Shown: positions 24,372 through 34,320, counted from the stretch's first letter. The stretch is 64,000 bases of DNA from Pristionchus mayeri (GCA_036245805.1 BTRK01000002.1:5762689-5826688), one strand, 5' to 3'. Program-made: numbers and translations. The notes: generated by a model not told the origin, from the sequence alone.

Positions 24372-27214
24372 ATCCTCAGGGAGAACCGTTCACCAAATTA
24401 TACTGGAGGATTAGGGTCGATGGAACTATTAGGGCTAACGCTACTGTAAAGTGCACAGGAGGTAAAGAGGATACCAACCTATCACAACGTGGTCCAAAGT
24501 GGATACGGTAGGTTACTGTATTTGAACAGGAAATTGCGTCTAGTTGACTCACTCGTAGGGCAGATTGGCTCAATCTATTCTTTTCTCACGCGAAAACATT
24601 GTCTGGGAGAGATCGCAAGCGATTTCGTGTGAACTTATAGCGCTTTCACGTATCGGCGACCAAACTTCGACCATGAGTAGATTATGAATTGCTCGAATTT
24701 CCAGTTTTTAATTTTCGCTAATTGTTCGAATATGTTTCGGTAAGTAAACAAATCATGACGGGGAGCTCACAAAATAATTTTTTCTTTTATTTGTTTTGAT
24801 GAAAAACTTTTATAATAATTAATCAGCGATTTTAACTCCACACGAGATCGTTACCGCATTTTGAATTTTTCAAACACTCCCACCATTTCACAAGCGCACA
24901 CGCTAATGCATGTTGCATTGCGGAAAAAACCTTAGGAGTTAATTTTAATTTTTGAACTCCTTTTACTCGTTGACCGATGGGAAAGTTCAGGGAACTCGGA
25001 TAATTACTCCTCAGCATTTGCCAACTGCGAATGGTCCACCATTCTAATTGCGCCCAAGTTCGCCAAGCGCTAAGTTCGGAAGTTGGCCCCCTCTCCCCAT
25101 TCCAGAAAGCTTGAAACAATAGAAGCCATTCTCGCCCAGAACGCGGAACACTTTGACTTTTGGGTGATTGCAAATTCTTTCACCCAGACAATCGTTCATT
25201 TTCCATTGAAAATACCACAATATGACTCTCCCCCGTTCAGACAACACGAAAAACGAGGAAAATTGAAAAACGAAAAACGAGCAAATTGGTAACATTTGGC
25301 CGAATGTCACACCCAACAATTGCGGTGCGTTGTGTTTTCGCACCACTCAGCTATCTCGATGAAAGTCCTTGAACTGACACCAGGGTGTTACACACCGAAA
25401 AACGTCGCGCAATGCAAAGTTGCGCCAAATTTGACGAGTTAGTATTCGTCGACCCCCTCTTACACTAGGTTCTCGTTCTCGGGGGCACGTTTTCGGAAGT
25501 GCGGAGGAGGGGCAGACTCTCTTGTTTTCCTGTGCTCTCTAGTTACTCTCACTTCCAGCGAGTGAATGAATTGGAAAGTATCAATTAGTGAATCACACCA
25601 GGCACCAGTTTCGGCGGCACCGTGAAGTTCGCCCAGTTAATTACGCTGCTGGCTCGAGTGGCAATTTGTGAAGTTCACCTGTTTTGCATCGTTTGAATTC
25701 GCACTCAAAACACAAAAACAAAGCCAGTTGCGATGTTGACTCAGTGCAGTTCAAAAAGCTGTGAGGGTGATTCAACTTCCGTTTTCTCGCCGCCAACTCG
25801 AAATAGACAGGAAACAGGTGCTCCTGCAAGCGACGTTTCCCAAAAGTTGCACACCGCACTTCCGCTTGGTAAATGCCGAACCCGCTCACGCAATGCAAAT
25901 GTGTCTCGGATTTCGGCTCGTAACCTTATTAGTCGCTCTCATAACAGGGGGTGTTGTGTATACGGCGAATGGGTGGGGAAGATGGGGCTTCTTTCGCTCT
26001 CTCAATTGCACATGCTCTCTCACATTGTCTGTCCAAGTCTTCAGAAGATCAACAGACGGGCTTCAACGAATCAAGGAAAATCAGGGAAATGGAAGCCGCA
26101 AATATCCCTAAATTCAGTCAGAAAACGCGCGCGCAAATGCTCTCATATTCGATGCAGAATCCATCCTCAGATGAATAAAACATGGGCAACCATCCCTGCG
26201 TCCGCTATAGCAAAACGCGGTGAGATTTCGCCAACTTTTTCTTCCATTTAGGGGCGAGAAAGGGAAAAAAGACCTTATCAGCGAACCACGCGCTCTTTCC
26301 CATTTGTAGGCCAGAAAAAGGTCGGTTTTTATGAATAATTGGCGGGATTATCGCAAAAAGCTTGCACTACAGCCTATTAGGAGATCAGGCACCAAGTACA
26401 GCTGTTAATACACTCTATTGGATAATGGACAGGTAGTACTCTAGTCACGCAATGCACTACAATACCCTTTTCGCGTGTTTATGAGCATAATGCTTCCGCG
26501 AATAACTGTTATATAGAGTTCGAGGAAGATAGGGCTGGGCCGGTTTAGAGAGTATATTAGATGAAGAGACGACTGCTTTATAACTCTGCCGCAATAACTA
26601 TGACCTCACTTTCTTCTTCCATATGAGCTAAGAAGCGCACGTGATGAGATCCCTAGTGGCTATGAATATGCATATACATCCCGAAATTCGCGCAACTATG
26701 GGAGAACAATAAAGTAGTGGGCTAAAGATCGAGTGACTCCTCAATATACGTGTATCTATCAAGACATAGGAATCGCGGGAGTCCTTTAGTCATCCCTGAA
26801 CAAAAGAAGCTGCTCGGTTACCAAGAAGCCGGACGAAGATAGATGAAAGGAATACTACAGCCTTTGACCTCATCACCATTTGACGGCTTCTGCCGGCTCG
26901 CGACACCTAATTATACCCCGCCGCGGGCTGAGACCACAAAATTGAGCATCTTTAGGACCAATGATTCCCCAAATTCATCTACCAGTGAAGCATGCGACAG
27001 CGGGCACGAAGGCAGAAAGAAAGAGCATTCAGACAGGAGAGAGCCGGGTAATCGTCCGGAAATCAGAAAGCCGGCGAACCGGAAAAATTGCTGCTCACCT
27101 CACGAGTTTCTTCGCGTTGTTGAAGAGTTTGGCGGATTGTCGAGAGAATTTGGAGTGACGTCGCACGATTTTGTCCGTGTTCGGAGAGAAGGAAGTGATT
27201 GTGGACTCTTCCAT
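758..27214 (-). CDS. Rap GTPase-activating protein (RAP1GAP family), long isoform, 24 coding exons
   Basis: A GTPase-activating protein predicted to switch off Rap1 at membranes and to bind Gi/o alpha through its GoLoco motif. Exons, from the start: 27099-27214, 18435-18492, 18337-18381, 18077-18157, 7986-8042, 6822-6952, 6664-6730, 6516-6607, 6358-6410, 6064-6175, 5727-5790, 5456-5554, 5302-5379, 4987-5091, 4804-4908, 4473-4558, 4251-4323, 3430-3496, 3188-3300, 2876-2934, 1770-1869, 1428-1516, 1106-1228, 758-905. All junctions are in phase and the sum is 2121 nt (706 aa plus stop), close to the ~660 aa of human RAP1GAP. Landmarks: GoLoco [15 protein letters not shown] (~residues 75-96), [36 protein letters not shown] with the presumed catalytic Asn at ~378, and [12 protein letters not shown] (~422). 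Least certain are the first exon, joined by phase across an 8.6-kb intron, and the donor at 1770 (1779 also works). Confidence 0.9.
2375..2445 (-). repeat. tRNA-like sequence (SINE head or tRNA pseudogene)
   Basis: The minus strand carries a perfect A box (TAGCTCAGTGG) and B box (GGTTCGATTCC) at tRNA spacing, a good T arm (GCGGG/CCCGC) and six Ts straight after as a Pol III terminator. The acceptor stem cannot pair, the anticodon stem has mismatches and position 33 is not T, so a working tRNA is unlikely. It lies inside a RapGAP intron, same strand as the gene. Confidence 0.6.
3044..3127. mobile_element. Short fold-back element (GGCACTAGGTCGG family)
   Basis: Starts ggcactagatcggatgagaa and folds on itself around ctttaatatatcaaagg. 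Relatives lie at 28297-28385, 37553-37714 and 47016-47092. It sits in a RapGAP intron. No clear target-site duplication was seen. Confidence 0.6.
3700..3784. repeat. Dispersed repeat, copy 1
   Basis: The run from tgattcattatcgggctact to gtgttactccttcttt reappears with substitutions and small gaps at 52000-52083. Probably a transposon remnant inside the intron between exons 17 and 18 of the RapGAP gene. Confidence 0.55.
3924..4229. mobile_element. MITE with ~110-bp inverted repeats and TTA duplication (PIF/Harbinger-like)
   Basis: The left end (CAAGGAATGGCCGCGAGGGT) and the inverse of the right end match for about 110 bp, through GATCAAATTCTAAGAACTTC to the inner TCTGCTAAACGCC. The trinucleotide TTA lies on both sides (3921-3923 and 4230-4232), the duplication typical of PIF/Harbinger insertions. 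About 90 bp of unpaired centre holds no ORF. The element ends only 21 bp from the edge of the RapGAP exon at 4251, and its TTA copy is closer still. Confidence 0.8.
4251..8042 (-). CDS. RapGAP catalytic domain exons (5-17)
   Basis: Thirteen short exons encode the whole GAP domain. In order: [39 protein letters not shown] and on; [10 protein letters not shown] and on; [134 protein letters not shown] followed by [75 protein letters not shown]. Each block aligns without gaps to remembered RAP1GAP/SIPA1-type sequence. RapGAPs supply an Asn instead of an Arg finger, here the N of HIGND. Introns are mostly 50-250 bp; several start GTACGGTA. Confidence 0.95.
7264..7334. mobile_element. Hairpin element, shared-core family
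   Basis: Inverted arms around tagctctcttcgaaatgctt and cgcagtttgaagagagta with the usual loop (catcagttagaggcagg). In a RapGAP intron. Confidence 0.65.
7616..7629. repeat. C14 homopolymer
   Basis: Fourteen Cs in a row; read on the other strand this is a G-tract able to form a quadruplex. Confidence 0.95.
8384..8974 (-). CDS. RapGAP alternative first exon (isoform without GoLoco)
   Basis: An open 197-codon, GC-rich, CpG-rich segment starting at ATG 8974-8972 and ending at donor ACG|gtaggt in phase 0, which fits exon 7986-8042. It is Ser/Arg/Ala-rich with no recognised domain; an acidic stretch [19 protein letters not shown] lies mid-exon. An acceptor-like CTCCAG at 8997 precedes the ATG by 22 nt and could be a spliced-leader site. 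The phase of that acceptor does not fit the GoLoco exon (it would need 2 nt carried over), so the exon is best read as the start of a second isoform of about 803 aa with its own promoter, not an internal exon. A regulatory or scaffolding role is inference. Confidence 0.7.
9530..9613. mobile_element. Hairpin element, GAGCAAT-end subfamily
   Basis: Begins gagcaatggcctgactctcc and ends gagagtcagacgatt; the right arm has decayed in the middle. Confidence 0.65.
10045..10117. mobile_element. Hairpin element, shared-core family
   Basis: Arms gagactctctcaatttcgcg and gggaaatgaaaagagtc with loop gctctgtctagccggttag. Confidence 0.6.
11360..11453. mobile_element. Hairpin element, GAGCAAT-end subfamily
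   Basis: ggcaatcgtctgactctctt at the left and gattcagaccattgctc at the right, core gcgtgctctctcg. About 93 bp, the standard length of this subfamily. Confidence 0.7.
13926..14018. mobile_element. Hairpin element, GAGCAAT-end subfamily
   Basis: gtaatcatctgactctctca to gagagtcagacgatcattgc, 93 bp, with the centre ctctcgtctatctgaccgac. Confidence 0.7.
14488..14555. mobile_element. Hairpin element, degraded copy
   Basis: ggactattctctcacttttg to gatagagagtgcc around the conserved loop ctctctcgtcggttagag. Confidence 0.5.
15474..15566. mobile_element. Hairpin element, intact reference copy with 8-bp duplication
   Basis: Perfect 40-bp inverted arms (GAGCAATCGTCTGACTCTCT and onward to CTCTCTCG) separated by 13 nt, 93 bp in total. 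The octamer AACAACTG flanks it on both sides (15466-15473, 15567-15574). Exact arms and exact duplication mean a recent insertion. It has no coding capacity. An 8-bp duplication is the habit of hAT transposases. Confidence 0.9.
16084..16300. mobile_element. Inverted-repeat element with ~100-bp arms
   Basis: ATGGCGTGGAAATTTTCAAG at the left returns inverted at the right end (CTTGAAAATTTCCACAGCAT). Arms stay paired through GGCTCCCAGTAGAGC and the inner AATATGGGGTGG, leaving a loop of about 11 nt (tttttacgttt). No ORF. No convincing duplication at the flanks. Confidence 0.75.
17018..17106. repeat. Minisatellite, ~20-bp unit
   Basis: About four degenerate copies of agatggaaccaggaacccta in tandem. 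Confidence 0.8.
17232..17247. repeat. G16 homopolymer
   Basis: Sixteen Gs in a row inside a purine-rich stretch (17150-17275), in the large RapGAP intron. Confidence 0.95.
18077..18492 (-). CDS. RapGAP exons 2-4, including the GoLoco motif
   Basis: Three exons: 18435-18492 ([19 protein letters not shown]), 18337-18381 ([15 protein letters not shown]) and 18077-18157 ([20 protein letters not shown], then CEMPEIH). The third is a textbook GoLoco/GPR motif: the acidic-hydrophobic start, the [14 protein letters not shown] block and the DDQR signature whose Arg reaches the nucleotide of Gi/o alpha. Known family members use it as a GDP-dissociation inhibitor and Galpha anchor. The exon ends in phase 0 and fits directly onto 7986-8042, reproducing the short GoLoco-to-GAP spacing of human RAP1GAP. 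Confidence 0.9.
18814..18866. repeat. (GA)n microsatellite
   Basis: About 26 uninterrupted GA dinucleotides. Confidence 0.98.
19190..19262. mobile_element. Hairpin element, degraded copy
   Basis: cgtctctcgattccgcacac to gtggacttaagagaatcgg with loop tctcgccggttagagacag. Confidence 0.5.
19614..20108. repeat. Three degenerate repeat units of ~90 bp
   Basis: Units at about 19614-19700, 19768-19862 and 20010-20108 share ttctgcgttcttgttcagac (last two), a gaaaatag block and agtcagctgcaga, and each ends at a gataggct/ttaggc block. The third unit runs into a G12 tract (20097-20108). Confidence 0.7.
20884..20956. mobile_element. Hairpin element, shared-core family
   Basis: cccgactctcctcatttccc to caaaaagaggagagcg around ctgtctcgtcggtcagacag. 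Confidence 0.6.
24194..24262. mobile_element. Hairpin element, shared-core family
   Basis: taccgctctctgttttgcgt to gtgtgaaatggagagaggg around ctatctcgtcggctagag. Confidence 0.6.
24341..24368. repeat. (TC)n microsatellite
   Basis: Fourteen TC dinucleotides in a row. Confidence 0.95.
27099..27214 (-). CDS. RapGAP first coding exon (long isoform)
   Basis: ATG at 27214-27212 opens a basic segment ([20 protein letters not shown] and onward, ending [11 protein letters not shown]). It reads into a good donor (AG|gtgagc) in phase 2, exactly the phase the next exon at 18492 needs, giving [11 protein letters not shown]. There is no recognised domain; the many Lys/Arg residues could bind membrane (inference). 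The assignment rests on phase, strand, codon quality and position, so a separate gene or a missed exon in between is possible. Confidence 0.6.
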
Positions 27215-28296
27215 TGTAGGAAGATAAGGGAAGGAAAGATCAAAGATCACTTCGCAGAGGGTACGTCTGCCCTGGGCGACTGGTGTCGTCTGAAGGATGG
27301 CGGGGCGCGTTGGGAAAGAGGGGAGGGGCGGGGCTTGGCAGGGCGAAGGGTGGGAGAGGGAACACTGATGGCGACGCGACGTGTAGTAGGTTAGAGGGAG
27401 CGAGAGAGTTTGCGGTAGGGAGAGAGGCCAGATTGTGGAGGTTGGAAGGTTTCCGTTTGCCCACGAGCTGTCGAGGAGCTGATTAATTAGCTTAATACAC
27501 AATGTAATTAGAGCGGAGTTTGTCCGTGTAATTTCCGGGTTAATTGCTTGATGGAATGACTGGGAATGTTTTTTTTTCTCTCCCTGAGTGCTTCAGACTA
27601 ATGAAAGGCCCGGCACTTGTGCAAATCAGCTCTTTTTTCGAGAGCGTGAAGAACTTACTTCGCATTTACCGTTAGAGCCCAATAAGTAATTACTCGGGGA
27701 AAACATATTTGCCAAATTGCAGTGATTGATAATGATCCCGACCTCTTTCGCGACTTCCTGAGAGTGTTGGGATCACTCCAGGATAATACTCGCCAAATAC
27801 TGGAGTTGCCCTGTGACCAATCAACCTTAATCCCTTTTGCTCTCTGCCCATTATCCCCATTATCTCCAGGCCCAATTCTACTTTTTCCGCACGCTTGACA
27901 CACTATCGAGAATGGAGCCGAGCTATCTCTAAATGACTATGAAGCCTTTCAGATGAGGAAAAAAACATTGACGAATGTGAATTCGGACCGGCTAGAGAGC
28001 ACGCAAAATTGAGAGAGTCTTGGAAAATAGGCATATTCTCGATGAAACCCGTGATTATTCCCGGGAAAGCCATGTCAATTCGAATTCGCACGCTATTTAT
28101 GCTGCTGCGGCTGCCTTATGACTTATGTACGCAGACAAATATATTCGGAATGGCGCTATTTTTGAAATCCTGACCAAGGCATGTCACATGTCCCTCATTC
28201 AGGCTGACAAGCGTACAGAAGACAAAAGGAAGCCTGTTAAAGTTATCCTCATCGTTCCCATAGATGAACTTCGTTGTTTGTCACATCTCGTTTGAC

Positions 28297-28385
28297 GGCA
28301 CTAGGTCGGATGAGAACTACGACGTCATGCCGCCTTTGATGTATCAAAGGAGGCATGACGCCATAGTTCTCATCCGGCGTAGCCC
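28297..28385. mobile_element. Short fold-back element (GGCACTAGGTCGG family), best copy
   Basis: ggcactaggtcggatgagaa, then a nearly perfect inverted copy turning at ctttgatgtatcaaag and returning through aggcatgacgccatagttct. About 89 bp, no ORF. Confidence 0.7.
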
Positions 28386-30254
28386 TTCTGACCAGTACAA
28401 CAACCTCTGGAATAAGTTTCAAATCAGTAAATGAATGACAAGTTGAGCGGATCTGAGCACATCCTACGTTTCACGCTTCGCATAATTGCAGAAGGTTGCG
28501 CTTCGATTGATTTGAACCAGGCATTGACTGATCGCATCATCATCACTATTAAATCTCATTCCTAATAGTAACCAGAAATGCACTTTGCCAATTACAAACT
28601 CGGTACGCTCGGTACAATGCCGGGAAACAGGACGAAAAGATCATCAGGGCAACATTCCTTCTCTCTCAGGTAAATTACAACCTTCACCTCTCCTCCTAGA
28701 CAATCTGACACAACGCTGTTGCCCCGGGACAATGCAGGGGTAGGGGTTGATGGGGGGAGAATGATTGCTTTCTCTGTTGCAAGCGTTCTTTAGCGGTTAC
28801 TAGCAGACGAGAGATTACATAGAACGGAGAGAGTTCGAGATTTTCAGGACGTGAGAGAGTGTGAGAATTCGAGGGACTAGGAAGAGAAAAGGAGCATTGC
28901 AACACCCCCTCAGCTGCTAAATACGATGAGTAATTTCCTGGTCTGCTCGCTCGGAGATGCCGCAACCCCCAACAAACTGGGCTTATTATCAGCTGTCTCT
29001 GTAGTGGACAAAGTATTGCAAGGGGTGATTTGAAGTTTACTCCAAACACTCCCTTCCCTTCCTGACATCATCGATACTGACTCATGCTAGCAGATCGAAG
29101 TTCTGGCTTATTACTAGAAGACTGCTCTTTGATCTCCCTGAATCATCCACTGAACAAGGATTATCACCGGTCGCTGATCGCCAGATTATTTGTCCAAATT
29201 TCCGCTAAACCCGACGCGTGGCTGTATTTTCTCCGGCCAAAGCCGCCTATTGCTTTAATCCAATTTGGGCTATGTGTGGAACCACGAAAATTTGGCGGGG
29301 TTTCCTTGTTATTTGTGAAAACAAAAGGGAGCTAACAATGGAAGTCGGGATCGGACAAGAATAGGTTAGGCGTGACTTCACAAGAAATGGTCTCCTCTTC
29401 CTGCACATTATTTCGCCATTCTGGCGCGTGAAATAGCACTCAACATGACTACAGTCAGTTCCCGGGCAGCCAACCCTAGAATAGATACAGGAAGGAAGCA
29501 GTGATATCTCTTTTTTTGCGTTGTCTCGCTATTTCTCGCCGTAGAGTTAGTGCGGCAAGTAAGGAGAGTCAGTTTCGAATTGCGGACAGTTAAACAGAGT
29601 ATCTCTGTGTCTTTGAGCATTTTGCTGGTTAGAGAGAGTGGGATAGTAGAGAAACTGAGGAGAGTATTTCCTCTTCCCAGTCGGCCAACGAGGCGATCCT
29701 AATGCATTTATCTGTTGAGACTCCCCCACTGATATTCGATTTTGTCATCTGTTCTACGCGATAAAAAGGCGACCACTATCGTAGAGTAGAGGAAAAGTGG
29801 CGAACTTTGCGCGAGAAAAGGTTAAGCAATCGTGAGCGAGCTCGTGATTTGCCAGTCAGAAGACAACTATACTAATTAGTGTAAAGAGTAACCAAATGAT
29901 ACGGATACATTTCTCCGCTCATGTTATCCAGGACGGCATGGATTTCCTTTGAACGAACGCGAGCATAGTTCTAATTGTTCTAATTTCTAATAATTTAATA
30001 ATATTATTTAATACTATTTTCATAATATTTAATAATATTTTCTAATAATACAATTCTAATAATTTTGATCTCATTCTAATCGTTTCTCACCAAACCATTG
30101 GCCTGGCTCACTAATGCAGATACCTGCACATCGGTCTCCATGCTAGTTATCCAGGAAAATGCTGAGTTTGAATAACGGTCAGGTGAAATATAGCAATAAT
30201 TATGCCCATTTACGCGAGCGAAAACTTATGAGCAGACATTCACTGGCAGCAGCT

Positions 30255-30348
30255 GAGCAATGGTCTGACACTCCTCGTTTTACACGCTCTCTCGCAGGTT
30301 AGAGAAGGCGATAGAGCATGCAAACTGAAGAGAGTCAGACGATAACTG
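30255..30348. mobile_element. Hairpin element, GAGCAAT-end subfamily, with 8-bp duplication
   Basis: GAGCAATGGTCTGACACTCC to GAGAGTCAGACGATAACTG. The octamer CAGCAGCT flanks it (30247-30254 and 30349-30356). The arms are moderately diverged. Confidence 0.8.
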
Positions 30349-30470
30349 CAGCAGCTGAATAGTTGAACTTTGCACTACAGGCAAGAGTACGAATAACAAC
30401 TACTCATTTTCTAGCGGCTGAAAGCCAAGTGATCATAGCTCTTCATTTCTAACTACTCTGCCCAACTGTC

Positions 30471-30563
30471 GAGTAATGGTCTGACTCTCTTCAGTTTACA
30501 CGCTCTCTCGTCTCTCTGACCGGCGAGGCAGCGTGCAAACTGAAGAGAGTCAGACCATTGCTC
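30471..30563. mobile_element. Hairpin element, GAGCAAT-end subfamily, with 8-bp duplication
   Basis: 93 bp, GAGTAATGGTCTGACTCTCT to AGTCAGACCATTGCTC. The octamer CAACTGTC lies on both sides (30463-30470 and 30564-30571). It is only 123 bp from the preceding copy. Confidence 0.85.
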
Positions 30564-31857
30564 CAACTGTCGCTCAGTTTTGTTCACTTTTTCGTGTTTT
30601 CCAGTTATTTGGTGCTTTTGGACGAAGATTGGACGGAGGTCTCAGAACACTAGGACGAGGGTCCTCGCTTGAAAATGGATGGTGTTGCCGAGGATTCTCC
30701 GGAGTCCAAAGATTAATGACGGCGTTGCGTGCGGGGCGCAGATGAATTCCGAGACAATTGCAGAGAGAGCAGCGCAATCCAGGGAAATGAGAGAAAAGAG
30801 GAGATGAGTTTCCGAGAGGATTACGCCCAGACAGAAAGTGTTATACAAATTATAAACGAGTTTGTGAAGTAACTAGTGTAAATGCAGCTCCTAGCTGGTG
30901 CAAATGGTATGCAATGACCGTTAAAATCGAAACGGTAAGAGCGAACACTACTAGTACTCTATTTCAAGATGCACACGGGTGAATTGGCGACTTGGCAAAG
31001 GCTAAGGTGGTTCAACAAAATAAAATAATAATATTCCTGCGGCTCCACAAACTAGTATAGTTGCAAATCATAAGCGACAGGTAGTGAAAGTGATGTGCTT
31101 AGGGGGCGGTTATCCAAAAAAGACTCTAAATTCTGCGTGCTCTCTCCCTGGCATACAAGGAAAAACGCAATCAATCCCCAGACAGCTAGAGTCAATTACA
31201 AATTATTAGCGTGCTTGTGATGTAGGGTCTAGATGTCGCTAACAATAACTTCCAAAAAATAATGACGTGCAAATAAGTTTCACTGGCAGCCTATAAGATA
31301 TTGAGAAAACTCTCTGTGCTAACTACTGCGTTGACCATTGAATCAAAACGATTACAATTTTGAAAAATGCACTGAGATTCTTCTAGGCGAAAGTCGAATA
31401 GTGAAAGTGATGAGCTCTCGAGAATTCCTATCAAATCCTGAGCAGGAAATGTCTCAATAACAAGGCTAATTGTTCCTAATGGGATGCGATTAGGATAGGA
31501 TTGAACGGGGAGAAAGTTTATCTCTCCAATATATTGTTTTTTCGGCTAGGTAGGGCGAGAGAGCGATTGGAGAGAAACAGAGAAAAGAACAGAGAGAAAG
31601 AATGGAGGAAAGGAAACTCGCTATTGATATCAGAATGTTCCAAGCGCGGTTCTTTGTTTGGAGAAAAGGAGGGATTGAACTGGTGATGACTCATGCCTCT
31701 CTTTGTCATGATGATAGTCAGAATTTGGAAACAAAAATTTCCATTTTGAAGAAAAAATCAAAACCCCATTTATGCTCTCAATTTTATAAAAAGTTGAAGG
31801 CTTAAACGGCATTTGCCAATTAGAGTGAAGTAGACGAAGAATCGCAAAAATAATCAC

Positions 31858-32589
31858 CTCTTAACACGCCAACAGAACAGTCTGTCACTGAAGGCTTCTA
31901 CCCAATTGGACGGGCGCAGAATGAGTGAAGTCATACGGTAGGTCAATCGTCAACTAACTTTCTGGACTACGGTAGACTAATCGATGTCCAGAGCGGATGC
32001 TGCTGCTCAGGACGGGGCTAGTGCGGCGATCCCCCGCTCTACTCACTGGTCAATTAGGTCATCAGTAGTGATAGAGAGGCGAGAGAGTACGCGAAATGGA
32101 GAGAGCGCAGAGAAAGAGAGATGAGCGGATGAAACAAGGAAAAAAGCGGGCGATATGGGAGGAAGAACAGGTGATAAATGCTGATTGGTATGAAATACGC
32201 ACCGATAGCTCTTGAGATGCAGCGGCGCTTCGTATCTGGAAAAATACAGATTTTTTTCGAAATTTCACCGATTGAGTTTCATCATCGATTCAAATTTATT
32301 GGTGTTTGGTGAGATAGCATTACGTGGCATAGTGCCGTGAAAAATAGTACAATAACTCACTTCTCCTGTGCAACGGGCTGTGTGTCCACGCCGCCTCCGC
32401 AGGCGCATATTCCTGAAGTTCAAGCAATATTTCTTAAAATTTACCCCTAGTTATGGCGTCACTGTTCGATTGCAATTTCTAATGCAATTGTATTTTTTTC
32501 TATAGAAACCCTGATATCACACGAGATTTCAGTAATAATTCGACAATACCGTAGAAGACCGTGTCCTTCCACGACCAGATCCAGTCCAT
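31858..32589 (-). CDS. Possible small Trp/Cys-rich protein, 4 phased exons, C-terminus uncertain
   Basis: I do not recognise the protein. Four short open blocks between good splice sites keep one frame: 32550-32589 (MDWIWSWKDTVFY), 32361-32412 (ICACGGGVDTQPVAQE), 32203-32235 (YEAPLHLKSY) and 31858-31887 (DRLFCWRVK). Junction codons give G, K and R. A TTTTAG acceptor at 32606 lies 16 nt before the ATG, as for a spliced-leader site. Introns contain the TACGGTA motif seen in the certain genes of this window (31938, 31970, 32547). A possible last exon, 31490-31679, is in phase and would add a hydrophobic stretch and a TAA (114 aa in all). That stretch is partly a CT-rich run, so I trust it less. 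Confidence 0.45.
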
Positions 32590-34201
32590 AACCGGGTTTA
32601 GCAGTCTAAAATTGAAATCTAAATATTTTTTAGGGCTACAAAAGGCGCGGAAATGCGAAGATCAGAGCGATAATAAGATAACGGTACGAAGATGAATGAA
32701 AATATGAACAAATTCATTTAGAATTATGCGCAAAATGACGTCAGATGCTTGATGGAGGGCAATTCAAACGCATGAAGGCAGTAGTAATCACATTGACAAA
32801 TTTACAATTTGTATTCATAGAAGCTTGAGAGCTCGCAATATGAAGAGATTCTTTCCAGGGTAGAGTTAGTAGTAATTACAGAGGTATACTCGATTGACAA
32901 GCGTGCGGGTGGCGGCACAATGGGTTCAGAGCAAGGGAGAGAGAGCGACATGACACGATGAATGGAGGTGTGCTGTTATTAGAAGATGATGAGGAATTCA
33001 TACTGATTCTCTTGAGTTAATGTACTCCTTGCAGTTTTAAATTTTACGGAATTCGATGTTGAAATGCATCTGAGATTCCAACAATGCTCATCATGCCTCG
33101 AGAATACGTGATCTTGCCCGAGTTTGCAGGAAGCACGCAAACTGTTCGAAGAATGTCGCATAAATTGGCATAATCCAGTGTTTCTGAAGCGCGGCGATTC
33201 AATGAATTATGCAAGGACGTGAGAATTATCCAGGGAGATTTGCGCTTGCTTAGGGTTTAAGACCAAACTAAGTAGAAAATGTTTGGGAATGAGGAATATC
33301 GTGTGCAATTCTAGGAAGATTTGCAAATTATGCGAGCAATACATGATTTTGTGCGAGATAGGTGGGGAGCAATTTGAGCTGAGCAAGAAATGCCATTCAA
33401 ACAGACTTTTTAGAGCTTTCAACACAGACTCTACCGGAAAAGGGCCAACAATACTGAGAAGAGAGAGAGAGAGAGTAACCTTCGCATGTAACTACCAACA
33501 ATGTCGCAACCGGAATCATAATCATTCTACCCTCTCCCTCCTTCTTCCGATCCGTAATATCAACCAATTTGCGCGTCGTTTTCTATTGCCCTTTACCTTT
33601 GTAGGTCTCTCTCCTGTCCCTTACTTCAGTACGGGCTATGACCGGAGGGCGTGGGCCGCTCTGGCACGAACAATGCAGTGATTTGGCTACTTAGTAAGGG
33701 TACGGTAGTACAATGCGACAATGTAACGATACAGAAGAGGGAGTGATAGAGTATACTTCGAAGTTTTATTTCAAGGAACTAATACGAATTGACCCTAAAA
33801 AAAGACCAGGAAGCTCATGAGCGGCGATGCAAAAAAAGCTTGATGATCGCTTGAAAGAGTGACCCTGGGCGCGTACTCATGTACAGATCAAACACATTTT
33901 CTTCCCCTTCCCTCTCCGCACCCTCCAAAATACACTCAGTATCAATAGAGGCTTCGCGCGTGTATGTGTATGAACAACCCTCTTTCGGACATGTGAGAGA
34001 GGGGTATGCGATGAAATGTATAAGGAACGGCCCCCCTCTCCCGCGAACAAACACCCTGTGAGCACGTTACGGTTCGGGAACTGGTAGCTGCGGGTCGGCG
34101 ATTCTCCCTACCTCTCTCTTCGTCTCTTTGAATTCTCGTCCTCTCATTGGTATGAGAAGCTAGAGATCTTGGTGAGGAGAGGCGATTGCGTCGCTATGAA
34201 T

Positions 34202-34270
34202 CACTCTCTCCAATCTGCGTGCTATCTCGTCTGTCTGACCTGCGAGAGAGCACGCAGAATGAAGAGAGTG
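34202..34270. mobile_element. Hairpin element, shared-core family
   Basis: cactctctccaatctgcgtg to cacgcagaatgaagagagtg around gctatctcgtctgtctgacc. Confidence 0.65.
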
Positions 34271-34320
34271 CTTGCGAAGCCAGAACATTCCTCAGGAGGT
34301 GGGGAAAACGATCAGAGAAA

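Larger units (their letters stand above)
18493..27098 (-). other. Large RapGAP intron (8.6 kb), repeat-rich
   Basis: Joins the first coding exon to exon 2 in the long isoform. I found no other exon that could be phased. It holds GA and CT microsatellites, a three-copy degenerate tandem repeat, several hairpin elements and a cluster of TACNGTA motifs (20139-20647). The longest frames (25733-26251, 25761-26111) have no coding character. Confidence 0.55.
27215..31489. other. Upstream region of the RapGAP gene; intergenic, repeat-bearing
   Basis: No exon set could be supported. It should contain the promoter of the long RapGAP isoform (minus strand, just above 27214), but no clear TATA box is visible. 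Fold-back elements at 28297, 30255 and 30471 are listed separately. An AT-rich patch of TAATA repeats lies at 29990-30065. Confidence 0.5.

Noticed and set aside
24832..25173. 113-codon minus-strand frame rich in Trp and Lys
   Set aside because: No homologous motif recalled and no splice or promoter context; overlapping frames on both strands are equally open.
26843..27394. 183-codon plus-strand frame
   Set aside because: Antisense to the RapGAP first coding exon and its upstream region; no domain and no matching splice sites.
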